Origin: Thalassobacillus devorans
Lineage (GTDB): Bacteria > Bacillota > Bacilli > Bacillales > Halobacillaceae
NCBI RefSeq assembly: GCF_011761345.1
Contig: NZ_JAASRY010000009.1
Location: forward strand, 1 to 60,191
Direction of reading: 5' to 3'
DNA length: 60,191 bases
Numbering within the stretch: position 1 is the first letter of the stretch; each line of letters starts with the position of its first letter. Shown here in pieces: positions 58,014-60,191 of the stretch. The notes beneath the pieces are model-generated. The model saw only the letters and a list, made by a program, of their open reading frames with translations, ran no database searches and was not told where the DNA came from. Both the position numbers and the translations under genes were made by a program.

Positions 58014-58772
58014 TTAGTTTATTTCTTGTGCGTTCGCTTCGCTTCCTGCCACCATATCTGTAACCCTGACGAACTTCAATCCTTTTCCTTTCAACCCCGG
58101 TAATATTGTATCTAACGCCTTCGGGGTTTGCTTAGCTGAATCCGAGGCGTGGAGGAGGATAATATCCCCTTTTGAACTCTTACTCATCACATGATCGACT
58201 ATTTGCTCCGTTCCTGGATTTTCCCAATCCCTCGGGTTTACACTCCATTGAACCACGTCATACCCTTTTTCGTCTGCAATTTCCAATACTTCTTTATTAA
58301 AGTGACCATGAGGAGGGCGCAATAGAGTGAGGTCTTCGTATCCCAATTTATCGAAAATTTCTTTTGCATAGTTCAGGTCTTTTCTGATCTGCTCCGGCTG
58401 TTGTTCCAGGTAGCTAGTATACCGGTAACCCATCATTCCGATTTCGTGTTCTCCTTCGTTAATTTTTTTCATTAATTCCGGATGCCTTTCAGCCCATTCC
58501 CCGCTTACGAAAAAAGTGGCCTGCACATCATGGTCAGCTAATTGTTTCAATACAGCATTCACCTTTTCAGTCCCCCAGCTTATATTGAACGTCAAGGCGA
58601 CAGCAGCTTGTTTGTCATCTCCTTTGCTTAGAGCCTCTGGCCCATTTTCGCTTGAAAAAACAGACAGGGAATTAAACTGACCAATCCATAAGAATAAGGC
58701 ACAAACCAAAGCTAAAAGTACAATGATTGCATATCGTTTTATTGTTTTAAGCTGCCATACAAAAAAATGCAT
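58014..58772 (-). CDS. pdaB: PdaB-family sporulation polysaccharide deacetylase
   Basis: PdaB (YbaN) is needed for spore integrity after the engulfment stage in B. subtilis. The 252-residue protein has an N-terminal membrane segment (about 13-30) and a NodB-type domain. The usual catalytic Asp of the first motif, TFDISWG in B. subtilis PdaB, is N63 here (TFNISWG). The second metal motif lacks zinc histidines (GEHEIGMMGYRY), as in the family generally. LLRPPHG and LLHASD are kept. The start at 58772 follows GAAGGGG by 6 bases; an ATG 18 bases upstream lies before that site. Confidence 0.92.
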   Translation of the reverse strand: MHFFVWQLKTIKRYAIIVLLALVCALFLWIGQFNSLSVFSSENGPEALSKGDDKQAAVALTFNISWGTEKVNAVLKQLADHDVQATFFVSGEWAERHPELMKKINEGEHEIGMMGYRYTSYLEQQPEQIRKDLNYAKEIFDKLGYEDLTLLRPPHGHFNKEVLEIADEKGYDVVQWSVNPRDWENPGTEQIVDHVMSKSSKGDIILLHASDSAKQTPKALDTILPGLKGKGLKFVRVTDMVAGSEANAQEIN

Positions 58773-58804
58773 ACAACCCCTTCTTTCCAAGTGGACTTGC
58801 TACA

Positions 58805-58832
58805 TTCTATGTTCAATCAGGCCAGGCTATGC
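58805..58832 (-). promoter_or_regulatory. Candidate SigG-type promoter for pdaB
   Basis: On the minus strand GCATA (58832-58828), 16 bases, CATAGAA (58811-58805), similar to the candidates before cwlD and gerD. Confidence 0.45.
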
Positions 58833-58908
58833 GATTCGGTAATTTTTTCTAATAAATAATTGGAATCAAGGGAACAATATAAAGACAATCTTTCAATGAG
58901 GTGATCTC

Positions 58909-59130
58909 GTGCTTGGTTTGTTGATGAACGAAAATGAAAGAGAAGAAATAGAATATCTAATTAAAAGAGAAATGGACGAGCTTTTGTTCGACTTAAATGA
59001 CCACCGCATCGACCATATGGTTAAGCGTGCGATGCAAGAGCGATATCAATTACTTTTTGAATTGTTTAAACGTGTTGCCAGCCATCATGAATGTTTGAAG
59101 TACATGCCGAGGAAGAAAAAACAGCAATAA
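58909..59130 (+). CDS. Small helical protein of unknown function
   Basis: A 73-residue, highly charged and probably all-helical protein (NENEREEIEYLIKREMDELL ..., ending in a lysine-rich YMPRKKKQQ). It has no signal peptide, membrane segment or motif I can name, and one cysteine in HHECLKY. The start is GTG at 58909 after GAGGTGAT; an in-frame ATG at 58924 is possible. Similar short proteins seem to occur near this locus in related genera (from memory). No function is proposed. Confidence 0.75.
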   Translation: MLGLLMNENEREEIEYLIKREMDELLFDLNDHRIDHMVKRAMQERYQLLFELFKRVASHHECLKYMPRKKKQQ

Positions 59131-59191
59131 GGAAGAGTGTGTTATATTCAATATAGGAAGAACAACAGGAGTTTGTAAGGGAGTGGGGAAA

Positions 59192-59842
59192 ATGAAAGAG
59201 ATAAGAGGAGTGCTTTTCGACTTGGATGGTGTGATTACCGATACTGCTGAATATCACTTCGAAGCATGGAAGAAGCTTGCCGAAGAGTTGGATATACCAT
59301 TTGACCGGGAGTTCAATGAGCGGTTAAAAGGTGTGGGCAGGATGGAATCATTGGAGTTGATTTTAACACACGGGGAAAAAGAATTATCAGAAACGGAAAA
59401 AGATTATTTTGCCTCTAAGAAAAATGATCATTATAAAACCATGATTGCTAATATTACGCCGAATGATTTACTTCCGGGTATCCTGGAGTTCATGGAAGAA
59501 ATAAAAGAAGCTGGTATTAAAACTGCTCTTGCTTCATCCAGCAAAAATGCGCAGGTAGTAATTGAAAGGCTGGAAATCACTCACTTACTCGATGAAGTAG
59601 TGGATGCAGCTAAGCTGGAACGAGGGAAACCTGACCCGGAAATTTTCCTGAAAGCTGCTGAACAAATTAATGAGCCGGCAACTGCGTGTGCAGGTGTAGA
59701 AGATGCGCAGGCAGGAGTAGATGCAATTAAAGAGGCTGGGATGTTTGCCGTAGGGGTCGGCAGTTATTTGAAAAAGGCTGACTGGATTGTGGAAGATACC
59801 AGCCAGTTGAAATTAAAAACGTTACAGGCCAAATTTCAATAA
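59192..59842 (+). CDS. pgmB: Beta-phosphoglucomutase-like HAD phosphatase
   Basis: A 216-residue HAD protein close to beta-phosphoglucomutase, which interconverts beta-glucose 1- and 6-phosphate. Motif I is FDLDGVITDTAEYHFEAWK, with the nucleophile and the acid Asp and the family His in the cap. Motif II is ASSSKNA, motif III is ERGKPDPEIF and motif IV is GVEDAQAGVDA. The usual neighbours, maltose or trehalose phosphorylase genes, are absent, so the sugar pathway is unclear. Start 59192 follows AAGGGAGTGGGG; the GTG at 59183 is an alternative. Confidence 0.85.
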   Translation: MKEIRGVLFDLDGVITDTAEYHFEAWKKLAEELDIPFDREFNERLKGVGRMESLELILTHGEKELSETEKDYFASKKNDHYKTMIANITPNDLLPGILEFMEEIKEAGIKTALASSSKNAQVVIERLEITHLLDEVVDAAKLERGKPDPEIFLKAAEQINEPATACAGVEDAQAGVDAIKEAGMFAVGVGSYLKKADWIVEDTSQLKLKTLQAKFQ

Positions 59843-59851
59843 CTCGTGAAG

Positions 59852-59887
59852 AGAAGTTGGGAGCGGATGCTCCCTTCTTTTTTTATT
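59852..59887 (+). terminator. Terminator after the pgmB-like gene
   Basis: GAAGTTGGGAGC pairs imperfectly with GCTCCCTTC, followed by a T run. Confidence 0.88.
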
Positions 59888-59947
59888 GGCTCATCCCATG
59901 ACCAAAAAGACAAATTTCATTTTTTATAAAAAGTTTTAAAAACACTA

Positions 59948-59977
59948 TTGCATAAAATATAATTTATATGCTATATT
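59948..59977 (+). promoter_or_regulatory. rRNA operon promoter P1
   Basis: TTGCAT (59948-59953), 18 bases, TATATT (59972-59977) with extended -10 TGC. It lies 94 bases upstream of P2, the tandem layout usual for Bacillus rrn operons. Confidence 0.6.
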
Positions 59978-60042
59978 TATCTCTGTTGTCGGAAAAACAA
60001 CCGAAGCCAACAAATCACAACAAAAAAACTTGTAATAAATTG

Positions 60043-60071
60043 TTGACAACGGTTCGCGGCCATGATATATT
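60043..60071 (+). promoter_or_regulatory. rRNA operon promoter P2
   Basis: TTGACA (60043-60048), 17 bases, TATATT (60066-60071). It is the last strong promoter before the 16S gene, which lies outside the window. Confidence 0.88.
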
Positions 60072-60077
60072 AATATT

Positions 60078-60191
60078 CGTCGCAAAAACGACAAACAACA
60101 ATTTTGATCTTTGAAAACTGAACGAACCAACCAGTACGTCAATATAATTTCTTCATTATATGAGGAAATGAACAACGCACTTTAGCAGTGC
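60078..60191 (+). promoter_or_regulatory. 16S rRNA leader
   Basis: Contains GATCTTTGAAAACTGAAC (60105-60122), a conserved text of Bacillaceae rrn leaders. The 16S start (GAGAGTTTGATCCTGG) is not reached before the window ends. Confidence 0.8.

Noticed and set aside
60078-60191. Start of the 16S rRNA gene at the end of the window
   Set aside because: Promoters and the leader text are present, but the conserved 16S start is not reached.

Overview
The window is a block of core chromosome from a low-to-mid GC, spore-forming member of the Bacillaceae. Protein sequences and gene order match the Bacillus subtilis rrnW to rrnI stretch closely but not exactly. From memory of family sequences, RpoB and its neighbours look most like the halophilic Halobacillus/Thalassobacillus/Virgibacillus group. 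That placement is an inference, not a search result. The window begins inside a 5S rRNA gene and ends in the promoter/leader of the next rRNA operon, just before its 16S gene. No tRNA gene, CRISPR array, prophage or intact insertion sequence was seen.

Layout: (1) 1-1150, 5S rRNA end, a long palindromic repeat, and an MgtC/SapB membrane protein. (2) 1230-5911, ctsR-mcsA-mcsB-clpC protein quality control operon with its own CtsR operator. (3) 5980-9803, radA-disA-yacL, with a candidate ECF-sigma promoter in front of radA. (4) 9826-17396, a fused ispDF gene, gltX, a cysteine T-box, cysE-cysS, mrnC, rlmB, rae1 and sigH. (5) 17404-21122, rpmG-secE-nusG and rplK-rplA-rplJ-rplL, with several RNA control elements. 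(6) 21233-34367, rsmC-like methyltransferase, rpoB-rpoC, an L7Ae-like protein, rpsL-rpsG-fusA-tuf. (7) 34370-34997, a 630-base gene-free stretch with a TIR-bounded repeat and the S10 promoters/leader. (8) 34998-50014, the complete S10-spc-alpha cluster through rplQ. (9) 50106-54476, energy-coupling-factor transporter genes, truA, and rplM-rpsI behind an L13 leader. (10) 54513-58832, sporulation and germination genes cwlD, salA, gerD, kbaA and pdaB. (11) 58909-60191, a small unknown gene, a beta-phosphoglucomutase-like gene and tandem rRNA promoters.

Most of the DNA serves transcription and translation: all three main RNA polymerase subunits, about 30 ribosomal proteins, EF-G, EF-Tu, IF-1, NusG, SecE/SecY, Map and Adk. 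Stress proteolysis, c-di-AMP signalling, isoprenoid precursor synthesis and charging of Glu and Cys tRNAs are attached. Many real genes start with TTG or GTG (radA, rpoB, rpoC, adk, rsmC-like, ecfA1, KOW gene; yacL, sigH, rplK, rpsC, rpsN, rpsI, truA, cwlD, salA, kbaA), so starts were chosen by ribosome-binding site and family N-terminus.

I found no wholly new system. The points most worth a second look are the in-frame IspD-IspF fusion whose linker lies over what looks like an old ispF ribosome-binding site, a pair of near-identical L1-type RNA hairpins before rplK and rplA, the TIR-bounded element before the S10 operon, a hairpin presenting a Shine-Dalgarno-like loop before rpoA, a palindrome in the salA promoter, and a D-to-N change in the PdaB deacetylase motif.
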